Assembly: GCA_016124805.1 (NCBI GenBank)
Contig: WGND01000001.1
Coordinates: 62,001-126,000, forward strand
Length of the DNA stretch: 64,000 bases
Source of the DNA: Hyphomicrobiales bacterium
GTDB taxonomy: Bacteria > Pseudomonadota > Alphaproteobacteria > Parvibaculales > Parvibaculaceae
Direction: 5' to 3'
In this document: in pieces, positions 8,328 through 18,389 of the stretch
How positions within the stretch are numbered: position 1 is the first letter of the stretch
Layout of the letters: every line of letters starts with the position of its first letter
Program-made: the position numbers and the translations under genes
Notes under the pieces: model-generated
Told to the model about the DNA's origin: nothing
The model's database searches: none
What the model saw: the letters and a program-made list of their open reading frames with translations, nothing else

Positions 8328-8645
8328 ATCAGTTTCCTGTTTCGCGCCAGCCCGCATTCATGCGTTCTTTTCACCATCAAGGGCGGGCGCTTTGCTGCCG
8401 CTCACATCGCGGCCGGACGAAAGAATGGCTTCTCGCAAAGGGCGCACTACACGCGCCACGCAACACTTGAAGGGGACCAGACGCCCTGAGACAAAGGCGA
8501 AGGCTCCACGTTGCGACAAGGCCATCCGTAAACGGACGATTGTCTCTTCGGATCAGGCCCAGAAACGACAAGAGGCGGCGCTTCACATTGGAAACGCCGA
8601 CCCCTTACGCAACAGGACTGACCATGCGGGTAACGTGCACCCGTC
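8328..8645 (-). other. rpsO-pnp spacer, no gene seen
   Basis: These 318 bases separate rpsO from pnp. Small hairpins are visible: TCCGT/ACGGA near 8525-8536, and GGTAA/TTACC at the rpsO 3' end. In other bacteria this interval holds RNase III processing and PNPase autoregulation signals. I cannot identify them here, and the short reading frames in it do not look like genes. Confidence 0.5.
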
Positions 8646-8915
8646 TTACCGCCGGATACCTAGGCGGGCAATAAGCTGCTCGTAGCGGCTCTGTTCCTTC
8701 TTCTTGACGTAGTCAAGAAGGCTACGGCGAAGGCTCACCATCTTGAGAAGACCACGACGGGAATGATTGTCCTTGGCGTGTGTCTTGAAATGTTCGGTGA
8801 GGTTGACGATACGCTCGGTCAGGATTGCGACCTGCACTTCGGGTGAACCTGTGTCACCGTCTTTGCCGCCAAATTCCTTGATAAGCTCAGCCTTGCGTTC
8901 AGGCGTAATCGACAT
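8646..8915 (-). CDS. rpsO: 30S ribosomal protein S15
   Basis: An 89-residue S15, the usual length. It has the family's N-terminal segment [16 protein letters not shown], the central [31 protein letters not shown] core that contacts 16S helix 22, and the C-terminal Arg-rich end. AGGAG lies just before ATG 8915. It sits 9 bp downstream of truB and upstream of pnp, the common bacterial order. Confidence 0.98.
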   Translation of the reverse strand: MSITPERKAELIKEFGGKDGDTGSPEVQVAILTERIVNLTEHFKTHAKDNHSRRGLLKMVSLRRSLLDYVKKKEQSRYEQLIARLGIRR

Positions 8916-8924
8916 CGTGTACTC

Positions 8925-9851
8925 CTATTGGTTTGATATGAAAACGCGCACAGGCCAAAGCTCGCCCTTCCGATATTCGGTCAGCGCCACCGGATTTCCC
9001 CGATGGGTTGCCAAGACCGGTCCCGAAAGGATGGGAGCGTCGCGCCCGCGCAACAGAACCCCCTGCCCCCTTTTCAGTCTGGCAGCTTCATCACCGCTCA
9101 AGGCCAGCGCCGGGATGTCGTCCAGCGCGGTCTCCAATGGCAATAAATGCTCCCTCAGGGCTGAGGATTCGGCGGCAATATGACCCAAGGCCAGTAGTTT
9201 ATCCAGTGGAATCGCCCGCGACTCGCCAAACGGGCCGTGGCGAGTGCGCCGCAGGGCCACAATATGGCCGACCGTGCCCAGGGCCAGGGCCAGATCCCGG
9301 CCATAGGAACGGACGTAAGTCCCTTTGGAACAAGAGATTTCCAGCTCCGCATGGTCCGCATCCGGGCAGCAAATCAGCCGCGCCCCGTGAATTGTCACCT
9401 TGCGGGCAGCCAATTCGACGTTCTCACCGGCCCGCGCCAGATCATAGGCCCGCTCGCCCGCCACCTTGATGGCGGAATAGGCTGGCGGCACCTGCGCGAT
9501 CTCGCCGCGAAATCCGGCGAGCGCCGCCTCGATTTCAGCGGGTTTCGGCCGGTTCGGGCTCTCAGCGCTGACCTCGCCCTCGGCATCATCGGTTGTCGTT
9601 GCGATACCGAAACGGACGGTGAAGCGATAGGTCTTGCTGGCATCCATGATGAAGGGGACGGTCTTGGTGGCCTCGCCCAGCGCCACGGGCAGCACGCCAC
9701 TGGCCAGCGGATCAAGCGTGCCGGCATGGCCAGCTTTCTTGGCATTGAAGGCGCGGCGGACCCGATTGACCACATCGCTGGAGGTGGGCCCCAGCGGCTT
9801 GTCGATCAGAACCCAGCCGGAAATATCATCGCCCTTGCGGTGGCGCGCCAT
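8925..9851 (-). CDS. truB: tRNA pseudouridine(55) synthase TruB
   Basis: A 308-residue pseudouridine synthase that makes Psi55 in the T-loop of tRNAs. The catalytic Asp47 lies in GHAGTLDPLASGVL. The YSAIKVAGERAYDLAR segment and the CSKGTYVRS motif are also typical. The C-terminal part carries a PUA-like region. It lies 2 bp after rbfA and 9 bp before rpsO, and so is part of the nusA-infB operon. Confidence 0.97.
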   Translation of the reverse strand: MARHRKGDDISGWVLIDKPLGPTSSDVVNRVRRAFNAKKAGHAGTLDPLASGVLPVALGEATKTVPFIMDASKTYRFTVRFGIATTTDDAEGEVSAESPNRPKPAEIEAALAGFRGEIAQVPPAYSAIKVAGERAYDLARAGENVELAARKVTIHGARLICCPDADHAELEISCSKGTYVRSYGRDLALALGTVGHIVALRRTRHGPFGESRAIPLDKLLALGHIAAESSALREHLLPLETALDDIPALALSGDEAARLKRGQGVLLRGRDAPILSGPVLATHRGNPVALTEYRKGELWPVRVFISNQ

Positions 9852-9853
9852 AA

Positions 9854-10315
9854 CTAGAAGGCGTCCTCTTCAGAGAAATCATCATCGTCATCGCGGCTTT
9901 CGAGATCGCGAGCCACCTGCGGGCTGTGCAGCAGGCGCTCCACCTCCTCTGCCTTGTCGAAAGAGAGATCAGGCTGGAACGCCAGCTCCGGCATGAATTT
10001 GAAGGAAATTTCGCGCGCCAGCTGGCCGCGCAGATAGCCGCTCACGCGCCTCAAGGCCTCGACAAGCTTGACGCTGTCCGCCCCGCCATAGCGGCCCCCG
10101 CCAAGCGGCGCGACAAAGCAGGTCGCATGACGCAGATCAGGACTGATACGCACTTCCGTCACGGTGAAGCTGACATCCACAAGATCGGGGTCCTGGATCG
10201 TGCCGCGGGCGACAATCTCGGCCAGCGCCCGACGCAGCAATTCGCCCGCTCGCAGCTGACGCTGGCTTGGTCCTTTGGCGGCACGGGCCTGACGTTGGTT
10301 TTTTTTCTTTTGCAT
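9854..10315 (-). CDS. rbfA: 30S ribosome-binding factor RbfA
   Basis: 153 residues from ATG 10315; a TTG at 10330 would add five. The KH-like fold is seen in RAGELLRRALAEIVARG, the VSFTVTEVRISPDLRHATCFV strand region and the LRGQLAREI helix. The tail is acidic (ESRDDDDDFSEEDAF). RbfA binds the 5' end of 16S rRNA late in 30S maturation. It lies between infB and truB, with a strong hairpin separating it from infB. Confidence 0.94.
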   Translation of the reverse strand: MQKKKNQRQARAAKGPSQRQLRAGELLRRALAEIVARGTIQDPDLVDVSFTVTEVRISPDLRHATCFVAPLGGGRYGGADSVKLVEALRRVSGYLRGQLAREISFKFMPELAFQPDLSFDKAEEVERLLHSPQVARDLESRDDDDDFSEEDAF

Positions 10316-10340
10316 GTATGCAGGCTTCAAACGCTAAAGC

Positions 10341-10364
10341 CCTCCCCCTCAACCGAGGGGGAGG
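10341..10364 (-). terminator. perfect 10-bp hairpin between infB and rbfA
   Basis: CCTCCCCCTC and GAGGGGGAGG form a perfect stem with a 4-base loop, starting 6 bp after the infB stop. There is no T-run on the minus strand (GCTTTAGCG follows), so it may be a processing or stabilising element or a weak attenuator rather than a full terminator. Confidence 0.5.
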
Positions 10365-10370
10365 TTTGCT

Positions 10371-13175
10371 TCAGTCGAGGCTACGCTGCACGACTTCAAC
10401 ATCGAAACATTCGATGATGTCGCCCTTGCGCATGTCCTGATAATTCTCGAAGGCCATGCCACATTCCATGCCGGAAATGACGTCTTTCACTTCGTCCTTG
10501 AAACGCTTCAGGGTCGAAAGCTTGCCTTCATGGATGACCACATCATCACGAATGAGGCGCACATGGCTGCCGCGCTTGACGGTGCCTTCCGTGACACGGC
10601 AACCAGCGACCTTGCCCACCTTGGAAATGTGGAAGACCTCAAGGATCTCGGCATTGCCATTGAAGGTTTCGCGCAGTTCCGGCGACAGCATGCCGGACAT
10701 GGCGGCCTTGATATCGTCCACCAGATCATAGATGACCGAGTAATAACGGATTTCAACACCAGCCTGACGCGCGGCATCGCGTGCCTGTGCGTTGGCGCGG
10801 ACATTGAAGCCAATGATCGGCGCATTGGAGGAAGCAGCCAGCGTGATGTCACTTTCGGTGATGCCACCGACACCGACATGCAGCAGACGGGCCGTCACTT
10901 CATCGGTTCCGAGCTTGTCGAGGGCCTGGGCAATCGCTTCGGCCGAACCCTGCACGTCTGCCTTCACGACGATCGGCAGTTCCTGAAGGTTCTTTTCCTT
11001 GAGCTGCAGCAGCATCTGGTCGAGCGATGTGCGCCCGCCGGTGCCGACACGCTTTTCAAGCTTCACACGCGCGCGATAGTCGGTGACTTCGCGGGCACGG
11101 GCTTCATTTTCGACAACAGCCATGACGTCGCCCGCTTCCGGCGCGCCGCTCAGGCCGAGCACTTCGACAGGCACCGAGGGTCCGGCGCTCTGAATGTTTT
11201 CGCCACGGTCATTGATGAGGGCGCGAACGCGACCCCATTCAGCGCCGGCCACGATCACATCGCCGACCTTGAGCGTGCCGCGCTGGATCAGCACGGTGCC
11301 CACAGGACCGCGACCGCGATCAAGCTTGGCTTCAATGATGGTGCCTTCTGCAGCACGATCAGGGTTGGCGCGAATGTCGAGCAGTTCGGCCTGCAGCAGG
11401 ATCAGCTCTTCAAGCTTTTCAAGGCCCTGACCCGTCTTGGCGGAAATCTCCACAGACAGGGTATCGCCACCGAAATCTTCAAGGATGACGTCATGCTGCA
11501 GCAATTCGTTTTTCACGCGCTGCGCATCGGCTTCATGCTTGTCGATCTTGTTGATCGCAACGATCATGGGAACGCCCGCAGCCTTTGCATGCGCAATAGC
11601 TTCAACCGTCTGCGGCATCACGCTGTCGTCAGCCGCCACAACGAGGATCACAAGGTCCGTGACCTTGGCGCCGCGTGCACGCATAGACGTAAAGGCGGCA
11701 TGGCCCGGCGTATCAAGGAAGGTGATCTTGTCGCCCGAGGCGAGGTTCACCTGATAGGCGCCGATATGCTGGGTGATGCCACCGGCCTCACCAGCCACCA
11801 CATCGGTTTTGCGCAGGGCGTCGAGCAGCGATGTCTTGCCGTGGTCGACATGGCCCATGACGGTGACAACAGGGGCGCGCGGAATGCGATGCTCATCGGC
11901 ATCATCATCGCCCACCAGACCGGTTTCCACATCGGATTCTGCCACACGCTTCACGGTGTGACCCAGTTCTTCGGCAACGAGCTGGGCGGTGTCACTGTCG
12001 ATCACATCCGTGATTTTCAGCATGATGCCCTGCTTCATCAGGATCTTCATCACGTCAACAGAGCGCTCGGCCATGCGATTGGCGAGCTCCTGAATGGTGA
12101 TCACTTCCGGGATCACGACGTCGCGCACCACCTTGGCGGGCGCTTCCTGAATACCGGCAAGTTTCTTCTTTTCACGCTCCACGCGACGACGCATGGATGC
12201 CAGCGAACGCTGGCGCTCGGCACCATCGCCCAGAGCGGCATTGATCGTCAGCTTGCCTGTGCGGCGGCGATCATTGGTCCGGCGCGGTGAGGGCGCAGGC
12301 TTGGGGGCTGCGGCCCCTGCGCCACCACCACCATGGGAGCGGCGGGGCTTGGCGTCATCGTCATCGGGCACGAGCGGTGCGGCACGTCCGGCGAGACCAG
12401 GGCGACCATCTTCATCAAGACGGCGCTTGGCATCATCGGCGGCACGCTTGCGCTGAACCTCTTCCTTGTCGCGACGGGCGGCTTCCTCGATCTCGCGCTG
12501 GGCTGCCTCTTCACGCTCAAGCGCGCGGCGGGCATCTTCCTCTGCAAAGCGCCTGGCTTCTTCCTCGGCGCGGCGGCGATCATCACCTTCGCGGGAGCGC
12601 GCATCCTCAAGGGCGGCGGCACGGGCCTGTTTTTCTTCTTCTGTCAAAGTCCGCAGCACAACACCGGAGCGGGCGCGTTCGCCGCGCGCAGGAGCCTTGG
12701 CGCGCGCAGGTGCGCGCGTTTCAGCAGCCGGGGGCTTGGCTTTGGCCGCAGGGGCGGCTTTGACAGCTTCCTCGGCAACCGGCTCTTCGGCCTTGGCCTT
12801 CTTGGCGACGGGTTCAGCCTTCTTGGCCTTTTCAGGCTCAGGCGCCTGTTCAACCTTGGCTTCAACGGGCGCTGCCTCGACGGGCGTCGCCTTTGCTTCC
12901 ACGGCAGGCTTTTCAGCCGCCGGTGCAGGTGCCTTTGCCGCAGGCGCTTTCGCCTCGACGGCGGGTGCGGCCTCTTCGACGGCCTCGGGAGCCGACTGGG
13001 CATCCGGGCCGGTCTTGATCGTGCGGCGTTTTTTCTTTTCGACGACGACCGACTTCGACCTGCCATGCGAAAAATTCTGACGCACATGGCCAGACTCAAC
13101 CGTCCGCTTGAGGCTCAGCGTTTTACCGCCGGTCACTTTCGGTTTGCGTTCGCCTGTATCAGCAGTGTCGTTCAT
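10371..13175 (-). CDS. infB: translation initiation factor IF-2
   Basis: A 934-residue IF-2. The N-terminal third is long, Ala/Lys/Glu/Pro-rich and charged, as in alphaproteobacteria. The GTPase domain begins around 435, with the P-loop GHVDHGKT at 441-448, then DTPGHAAF and NKID. Domains II-IV that bind initiator fMet-tRNA follow. IF-2 joins fMet-tRNA to the 30S subunit. The start overlaps the YlxR-type gene by 4 bp, indicating translational coupling. Confidence 0.97.
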   Translation of the reverse strand: MNDTADTGERKPKVTGGKTLSLKRTVESGHVRQNFSHGRSKSVVVEKKKRRTIKTGPDAQSAPEAVEEAAPAVEAKAPAAKAPAPAAEKPAVEAKATPVEAAPVEAKVEQAPEPEKAKKAEPVAKKAKAEEPVAEEAVKAAPAAKAKPPAAETRAPARAKAPARGERARSGVVLRTLTEEEKQARAAALEDARSREGDDRRRAEEEARRFAEEDARRALEREEAAQREIEEAARRDKEEVQRKRAADDAKRRLDEDGRPGLAGRAAPLVPDDDDAKPRRSHGGGGAGAAAPKPAPSPRRTNDRRRTGKLTINAALGDGAERQRSLASMRRRVEREKKKLAGIQEAPAKVVRDVVIPEVITIQELANRMAERSVDVMKILMKQGIMLKITDVIDSDTAQLVAEELGHTVKRVAESDVETGLVGDDDADEHRIPRAPVVTVMGHVDHGKTSLLDALRKTDVVAGEAGGITQHIGAYQVNLASGDKITFLDTPGHAAFTSMRARGAKVTDLVILVVAADDSVMPQTVEAIAHAKAAGVPMIVAINKIDKHEADAQRVKNELLQHDVILEDFGGDTLSVEISAKTGQGLEKLEELILLQAELLDIRANPDRAAEGTIIEAKLDRGRGPVGTVLIQRGTLKVGDVIVAGAEWGRVRALINDRGENIQSAGPSVPVEVLGLSGAPEAGDVMAVVENEARAREVTDYRARVKLEKRVGTGGRTSLDQMLLQLKEKNLQELPIVVKADVQGSAEAIAQALDKLGTDEVTARLLHVGVGGITESDITLAASSNAPIIGFNVRANAQARDAARQAGVEIRYYSVIYDLVDDIKAAMSGMLSPELRETFNGNAEILEVFHISKVGKVAGCRVTEGTVKRGSHVRLIRDDVVIHEGKLSTLKRFKDEVKDVISGMECGMAFENYQDMRKGDIIECFDVEVVQRSLD

Positions 13176-13837
13176 GCCTGTCCTTCGTCTTCTTCATGGC
13201 CTGCCTTGATAGGCTGGCTTGGGCGCTCCTGGCGCCCGTAGCTGTCGAGTCTGGCGAGATCGCCAACGACTTTTTCCTTCATGCGGCCTTGAGTCAGGGC
13301 AGCATGTACCACATTTGCACGCCCCAATGCCAAACCCATTTCATCAGACCACAAGGGCCTGAGTGTGGGCACATTGGCGGGGCCGCCAGCTTCCGCTATC
13401 ACACGCAGTCGCTGTTGAATCTTGCGTCGGCCATCTTCGGCGCCATCGCGCGCCTCTATCAAAAGGGCTGCCTTGCCGGAAGAAATGGCCGTCAGCACCT
13501 TCTCAAAACCTGTCACCAGCGCCCCGGCCTTCTTGGCCAAGCCCAGTGTTTCTGCGGCGCGGCGCGCCAGAATGCGTTCCACATCATCGGCCAGCGTTGG
13601 CTCGACAATGACCTTGGCCTTGGCCGCCCGGGCAAAAAGCCCCTTGGCGATCGCCTGCTCCATTGTCGCGCGATCCGCGCTGACCCACATGCCCCGTCCC
13701 GGCAGACGTTCCGCCAGATCGGGCATGACGCGCCCTTCAGGATCGACCACAAAGCGGATCAACCCGTCTTTTTCGCCCACGTCACCGCTGACAATGCAGC
13801 GGCGTTCTTCTCGTTTACCCTCGGGGCGTGCGGCCAT
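13172..13837 (-). CDS. YlxR/RnpM-type RNA-binding protein with L7Ae-like domain
   Basis: 221 residues. The N-terminal YlxR (DUF448) domain spans about 8-85, with RRCIVSG and the GRGMWVSAD segment. A ribosomal L7Ae-like domain follows (about 90-180: [18 protein letters not shown]). This two-domain form is usual in alphaproteobacteria between nusA and infB. YlxR proteins bind RNA, and in some bacteria modulate RNase P. It starts 5 bp after the nusA stop and overlaps infB by 4 bp. Confidence 0.88.
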   Translation of the reverse strand: MAARPEGKREERRCIVSGDVGEKDGLIRFVVDPEGRVMPDLAERLPGRGMWVSADRATMEQAIAKGLFARAAKAKVIVEPTLADDVERILARRAAETLGLAKKAGALVTGFEKVLTAISSGKAALLIEARDGAEDGRRKIQQRLRVIAEAGGPANVPTLRPLWSDEMGLALGRANVVHAALTQGRMKEKVVGDLARLDSYGRQERPSQPIKAGHEEDEGQA

Positions 13838-13842
13838 GCCTG

Positions 13843-15477
13843 TTACGCCATATCCTCTGCTTCGAGGGCTTCGGCTTCCGCCGCATCGGCAGCTTCCTTG
13901 GCCGCCGCCGCTTCGGCAAGTTCCTCTGCCGTGATCCAGCCGGCCTGAATACGGGCCTGCATGATCATGTTTTCGGCTTCTTCGTCGCTCACCTCATGGC
14001 CGTCGAGAATGCCGGGCTGGCGCTTGCGCTCGCCGCCCACATTTTCCGTCCAGCCTGTCAGGTCGTCGGTGGCACAGCCAGCCAGATCCTCAACGGTCTT
14101 GATGTCATTTTCACCAAAGGCCACCAGCATGGCAGCCGTGACGCCGGGCACTTCGGCCAGTTCATCGGCCACGCCAAGGGCGCGACGCTTCTCGTCGAAT
14201 TCGGCATTCTGACGATCAATATAGTCGAGGGCGCGGTTCTGGATTTCCTGCGCCGTCTCTTCGTCAAAGCCTTCAATTTCGGCAATTTCCTCAACGGGCA
14301 CATAGGCCACTTCTTCAATCGAGGAAAAGCCTTCCGAAGCCATCAACTGGGCAATCACTTCGTCAACATCAAGGGCTTCGGCAAAAATGGCGCTGCGGGT
14401 GGCAAATTCAGCCTGGCGGCGCTCGGACTCTTCCGCCTCGGTCAGGATGTCGATATCCCAGCCCGTCAGCTGCGAGGCCAGACGCACATTCTGGCCGCGA
14501 CGGCCGATGGCGAGCGACAGCTGGTCATCAGGCACAACGACTTCAATACGCTGCGTGTCTTCATCAAGCACGACCTTGACCACTTCGGCAGGCGCAAGCG
14601 CGTTGACGATGAAAGTCGCATTATCCGGTGACCACTGAATGATATCGATCTTTTCGCCCTGCAGCTCGTTCACCACGGCCTGTACGCGCGAGCCGCGCAT
14701 ACCGACGCAGGCGCCGACAGGGTCGATGGAATTGTCATTCGACAGCACGGCAATCTTGGCGCGCGAGCCGGGGTCACGGGCAACCGCCTTGATCTCGATG
14801 ATGCCGTCATAGATTTCAGGCACTTCCTGTGCGAACAGCTTCGCCATGAACTGGGGATGGCTGCGCGAGAGAAAAATCTGGGGCCCGCGCTGTTCGCGGC
14901 GCACGTCATAAATATAGGCGCGCACGCGGTCGGAATTGCGGAAGGTCTCGCGCGGCAACAATTCATCGCGACGGATGATGGCTTCACCACGACCCAGATC
15001 GACGATCACATTGCCATATTCAACGCGTTTCACGAGGCCATGAATGATCTCGCCGATACGGTCGCGATATTCGTCATACTGGCGTTCGCGTTCGGCATCG
15101 CGCACCTTTTGCACGATAACCTGCTTGGCCGTCTGCGCAGCAATACGGCCGAAATCAACCGGCGGCAATTCATCCTCGATAAGATCGCCAAGCTGGGCGG
15201 CCGGGTTGCGGCGCTGGGCAGCCTTGATCTCGATCTGCAGGGCGTCATTGTCGATCTGATCGACAACTTCGAGCAGGCGGACCAGGCGGATTTCGCCGGT
15301 CTGGGGATTGATGCGGGCGCGAATTTCATTTTCTGCGCCATAGCGTGAGCGGGCGGCCTTCTGGATGGCTTCCGCCATCGCTTCGAGCACGACCTCACGA
15401 TCAATCGATTTTTCCCGCGCAACCGCGTCTGCGATCTGCAACAGTTCAAGACGGTTGGCGCTTACTGCCGATGCCAT
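13843..15477 (-). CDS. nusA: transcription termination/antitermination factor NusA
   Basis: A 544-residue NusA. The domains are an N-terminal RNA-polymerase-binding part (1-130), an S1 domain (about 135-200), two KH domains (about 200-345; [14 protein letters not shown] and [12 protein letters not shown]) and C-terminal helix-hairpin-helix repeats (about 365-490). The tail is Glu/Ala-rich. NusA acts on RNA polymerase in pausing, termination and rRNA antitermination. It follows rimP directly (stop and start adjacent), as in the conserved rimP-nusA-infB operon. Confidence 0.97.
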   Translation of the reverse strand: MASAVSANRLELLQIADAVAREKSIDREVVLEAMAEAIQKAARSRYGAENEIRARINPQTGEIRLVRLLEVVDQIDNDALQIEIKAAQRRNPAAQLGDLIEDELPPVDFGRIAAQTAKQVIVQKVRDAERERQYDEYRDRIGEIIHGLVKRVEYGNVIVDLGRGEAIIRRDELLPRETFRNSDRVRAYIYDVRREQRGPQIFLSRSHPQFMAKLFAQEVPEIYDGIIEIKAVARDPGSRAKIAVLSNDNSIDPVGACVGMRGSRVQAVVNELQGEKIDIIQWSPDNATFIVNALAPAEVVKVVLDEDTQRIEVVVPDDQLSLAIGRRGQNVRLASQLTGWDIDILTEAEESERRQAEFATRSAIFAEALDVDEVIAQLMASEGFSSIEEVAYVPVEEIAEIEGFDEETAQEIQNRALDYIDRQNAEFDEKRRALGVADELAEVPGVTAAMLVAFGENDIKTVEDLAGCATDDLTGWTENVGGERKRQPGILDGHEVSDEEAENMIMQARIQAGWITAEELAEAAAAKEAADAAEAEALEAEDMA

Positions 15478-16110
15478 TCATTCTTCTCCGTCGGATGGGG
15501 TGTCATCAATGGGACCCCGTCGCTTCAAACTTTCCTTGATGAGGCTGTCCGTCATGACGAGCTTGGCCTCACTCACCTGTTCGAACGGCAGGCCAATGAC
15601 CTGCGGTTCGGAAAATCCTTCCAGTTCAACTTCCAGAAGAACCTCACCATTTTCAAAACCCTGAATGAGGCCCCGAAAACGCTTGCGGCCGTCAATCGGC
15701 TCGCCAAGTTCTATTTTGGCGTCGAAGCCCTGCCAGCGCTCAAAATCCTTCGGGCGCGTGAGCGGGCGGTCAATGCCGGGCGAGGACACCTCGAGATTAT
15801 ACTCGCCGGGAATGGGGTCTTCGACGTCAAGCAACGCCGAAATCGTCCGCGAAAGCTCTTCGCAGCCCGCCACCACCATGCTGCCATCGGGGCGCTCGGC
15901 CATGACCTGCAACGTCTGACCGTCCTGTAAACCATACCGTATACGGACGATCTCGAAATTGATATCGGCAGCAACCGGCGCAATCATCTCGAAGATGCGG
16001 CGCGCGGTGCCGGGGGCTGCAACAAGATGGGTATCAAGCTGCGCGATCTCGCCAGCAGCCTGTGCGCCGTCCTGTTGATCAAGTCCCATTGTTGCCAATC
16101 GTGGCCTCAT
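15478..16110 (-). CDS. rimP: ribosome maturation factor RimP
   Basis: Two RimP domains are visible, including EIVRIRYG, SRTISALLDVEDPIPGEYNLEVSSPGIDRPL and the C-terminal SH3-like half. RimP is needed for 30S assembly. The frame is open up to 16221, but those codons cover a structured leader and are not RimP-like. ATG 16110 (210 residues) or ATG 16089 (203 residues) are better starts, and the ribosome site does not decide between them. It is first of rimP-nusA-ylxR-infB-rbfA-truB-rpsO-pnp, with trmB upstream. Confidence 0.92.
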   Translation of the reverse strand: MRPRLATMGLDQQDGAQAAGEIAQLDTHLVAAPGTARRIFEMIAPVAADINFEIVRIRYGLQDGQTLQVMAERPDGSMVVAGCEELSRTISALLDVEDPIPGEYNLEVSSPGIDRPLTRPKDFERWQGFDAKIELGEPIDGRKRFRGLIQGFENGEVLLEVELEGFSEPQVIGLPFEQVSEAKLVMTDSLIKESLKRRGPIDDTPSDGEE

Positions 16111-16145
16111 GCCGTGCGAGCCTGTTTCGGGCTCCAGAAACAAAA

Positions 16146-16236
16146 AAAGCGGGCCCCCGTTTCCGGAGACATCCCACTTACAAGAGCGAAGACCGCCTGT
16201 CTTCGTTATGTGAGGTAGCACTTAAGTGCCCGCTTT
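16146..16236 (-). promoter_or_regulatory. structured leader with terminator-like end before rimP
   Basis: On the minus strand the outer arms AAAGCGGGC (16236-16228) and GCCCGCTTT (16154-16146) pair over 8-9 bp and are followed by more T residues. Nested inside are CACTTA/TAAGTG (16228-16223 with 16180-16175) and a hairpin CGAAGAC/GTCTTCG with a 5-base loop (16205-16187). Such a closed multi-stem RNA ending in a U-run looks like an attenuator of the nusA operon, or the trmB terminator, or both. It is not a tRNA: no T-arm motif is present. Confidence 0.6.
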
Positions 16237-16276
16237 ATAGACCCTTTATCGGCCCGAAGGCAAGGGGGCGGGACGC

Positions 16277-17026
16277 TTATTCGCGGTGAAATGTCAGATA
16301 GGCCGGGGTGCGGCCTTCGCGCAACGCCTTTTGCTCATAGCGCGTGCCGCACCAGCCCGCATAAGGCGTGCGCCAATCAGCCGGGCAGGTTGCGGCCCAG
16401 ACCAGACGCGGGCCGCCCGCCGCATTGAACTGGCGGATATGGGCAAGCGTCCAGGCGACATAATCGGGGATATCGCTGGCAAAACGCAGTTCGCCGCCCG
16501 GTTTCAGCGCCGCGGTCAGGGTGGCCAGCGTTTCCTGATTGATGAAGCGGCGCTTGTTATGGCGGGCTTTGGGCCAGGGATCGGGATAGAGGATGAAAAT
16601 GCGGTCCAGGCTTGCCGGTCGCAGCTTTTCCAGCAAAGGCCGGGCGTCGTCGGGGTGAACGCGGATGTTTTTCAGGCCCAGCCCGTCAATTTCGGCAACC
16701 AGCTTGGCAATCCCGTTGAGAAAGGGCTCGCAACCGATAATGCCGATATCGGGGTGGGTTCTGGCTTGATCAATCAGATGCTCACCGCCGCCAAAGCCGA
16801 TTTCGAGCCAGATCTCGCGCTTGGCTGATACAAAGAGTGAGGCTGGATTCAGTCTTTCACCCTCGCCTTCCGGCAGGTCGATGCTGATTTCGGGCAGGAA
16901 ATCCTCAACCAGCCCCGCCTGATGGGCGCGCAGCGGCTTGCCGCGCCGCCGGCCATAGACATGTCGGCGGGAGACTTGGCGGCGGTCGAGCTGCGAGGTC
17001 GCGCCCTGAGTCCGGTCTTCTGTCAT
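16277..17026 (-). CDS. trmB: tRNA (guanine-N7-)-methyltransferase TrmB
   Basis: 249 residues from ATG 17026; a GTG codon just before it could also serve. The Rossmann methyltransferase shows EIGFGGGEHL (SAM site, near 76-85), the DDARP loop and the signature YPDPWPKARHNKRRF. TrmB makes m7G46 in tRNA. The N-terminus carries an alphaproteobacterial Arg/Lys-rich extension (QVSRRHVYGRRRGKPLRAHQ). It lies 31 bp after metK on the same strand. Confidence 0.95.
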   Translation of the reverse strand: MTEDRTQGATSQLDRRQVSRRHVYGRRRGKPLRAHQAGLVEDFLPEISIDLPEGEGERLNPASLFVSAKREIWLEIGFGGGEHLIDQARTHPDIGIIGCEPFLNGIAKLVAEIDGLGLKNIRVHPDDARPLLEKLRPASLDRIFILYPDPWPKARHNKRRFINQETLATLTAALKPGGELRFASDIPDYVAWTLAHIRQFNAAGGPRLVWAATCPADWRTPYAGWCGTRYEQKALREGRTPAYLTFHRE

Positions 17027-17057
17027 CACAATGCCGAAAGGCGGCTGCCGCCTTTGT

Positions 17058-18227
17058 TTAGCGGATTTCGCTCTTCAGCTTGTCAGCCAGATCGGTCTTC
17101 TCCCAGGAGAAGCCGCCATCTGCATCCGGCGTGCGGCCGAAATGGCCATAAGAGGATGTGCGCGCATAGATGGGCTTGTTGAGCTGAAGATGCTCGCGAA
17201 TGCCGCGCGGGCTGAGATCCATGGCGCGGGGAATGGCCATCTCGATGGCGGCTTCATCCACCTTGCCCGTGCCATGCAGATCGACATAGATCGAAAGCGG
17301 CTTGGAGACGCCGATGGCATAGGAGACCTGCAGCGTGCAGCGATCTGCCAGACCGGCGGCCACGACATTCTTGGCGACATAGCGCGCAGCATAGGCCGCC
17401 GAACGGTCGACCTTCGTCGGGTCCTTGCCGGAAAAGGCACCGCCGCCATGAGGCGCGGCACCGCCGTAAGTATCCACGATGATCTTGCGACCGGTCAGGC
17501 CCGCATCGCCATCAGGACCACCAATGACGAAGATGCCTGTCGGATTGACGTAAAATTCTTCTTCCGGCGGGAACCAACCCTCCGGCAACACTTCGGTCAC
17601 ATAGCCGCGCACCAGTTCGCGCAGATCGGGCTGGGAAACACCCGCCTTGTGCTGGGTGGAGACCACGACCGAGGTAACGCCAACCGGCTTGCCATTTTCA
17701 TAGCGAAGCGTCACCTGGCTCTTGGCATCGGGCTCGAATTCAGGACGCGCGCCCGAGTGACGGTCTTTAGCCATGCGCTGCAGAATGCGGTGGGCATAGA
17801 CAATCGGGGCGGGCATCAGCACGTCGCTTTCGCGGCAGGCATAGCCGAACATGATGCCCTGGTCGCCCGCACCCTCATCCTTGTTGCCGGCAGCATCAAC
17901 GCCCTGGGCAATATCGGCGGACTGGGCGTGCAGCAGCACTTCCACATCGGCATTCTTCCAGTGAAAGCCTTCCTGCTCGTAACCGATTTCGCGCACCGCG
18001 TTGCGGGCGGTTTCCTCGATGAGTTCCTTGGTCAGCGAGTCCGGCCCGCGGACTTCGCCTGCCAGAACAATCTTGTTTGTCGTGGTCAGGGTTTCGCAGG
18101 CGACGCGCGCATAGGGATCGGCGGCGAGATAAAGATCGAGCACGGCATCCGAAATACGGTCACACACCTTGTCGGGATGGCCTTCGGAGACGGATTCACT
18201 GGTGAAGAGGAAGTTTGAGCGTGCCAA
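17058..18227 (-). CDS. metK: S-adenosylmethionine synthetase
   Basis: 389 residues from TTG 18227. GGGAGA lies 6 bases before this TTG and the protein then begins with the conserved (M)[19 protein letters not shown]. An ATG-like upstream frame to 18272 has no homology. The family signatures [12 protein letters not shown] and [16 protein letters not shown] are present. MetK makes SAM from methionine and ATP. It sits between an XRE-type regulator and trmB, as in Rhizobiales. Confidence 0.96.
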   Translation of the reverse strand: MARSNFLFTSESVSEGHPDKVCDRISDAVLDLYLAADPYARVACETLTTTNKIVLAGEVRGPDSLTKELIEETARNAVREIGYEQEGFHWKNADVEVLLHAQSADIAQGVDAAGNKDEGAGDQGIMFGYACRESDVLMPAPIVYAHRILQRMAKDRHSGARPEFEPDAKSQVTLRYENGKPVGVTSVVVSTQHKAGVSQPDLRELVRGYVTEVLPEGWFPPEEEFYVNPTGIFVIGGPDGDAGLTGRKIIVDTYGGAAPHGGGAFSGKDPTKVDRSAAYAARYVAKNVVAAGLADRCTLQVSYAIGVSKPLSIYVDLHGTGKVDEAAIEMAIPRAMDLSPRGIREHLQLNKPIYARTSSYGHFGRTPDADGGFSWEKTDLADKLKSEIR

Positions 18228-18260
18228 CTTTATCTCCCTTAGAGATAGCGCAATGGGTAT

Positions 18261-18284
18261 CAGGCGGCGCAACCGCTGCGCCTG
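18261..18284 (-). promoter_or_regulatory. alternative hairpins in the metK leader
   Basis: GGCGCA/TGCGCC (18266-18271 with 18277-18282) and CAGGCG/CGCCTG (18261-18266 with 18279-18284) overlap and are mutually exclusive. They lie about 35 bases before the metK TTG start. No SAM riboswitch consensus was recognised. Confidence 0.35.
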
Positions 18285-18342
18285 TGCTCAAGGTTTTTGC
18301 AAGGATTGAGGGCGGGGTCAACTGTCAGAAGCAAAATATTGC

Positions 18343-18356
18343 GATATGCACATATC
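18343..18356. promoter_or_regulatory. palindrome upstream of metK
   Basis: GATATGCACATATC has 6-bp arms GATATG/CATATC. It is in the spacer between the XRE-type gene and metK, about 115 bp from the metK start. It may be an operator for metK. Confidence 0.35.
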
Positions 18357-18389
18357 TTTATTTCGCTGGGTCGAGTGACGTGCCGCCCT

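Noticed and set aside
8377-8586. 69-codon minus-strand frame in the rpsO-pnp spacer
   Set aside because: There is no ribosome site and no recognisable protein features; the composition is that of random GC-rich DNA.
10530-12290. 586-codon open frame on the plus strand opposite infB
   Set aside because: It is the complement of IF-2 codons in GC-rich DNA; it has no conserved domain, and infB is certain.
16146-16236. possible tRNA (metY-like) before rimP
   Set aside because: The outer stem resembles an acceptor stem, but there is no T-loop, no anticodon arm of correct size and no CCA-side pattern.
18228-18389. possible SAM riboswitch before metK
   Set aside because: Neither SAM-II nor SAM/SAH core sequences could be recognised; only generic hairpins are present.
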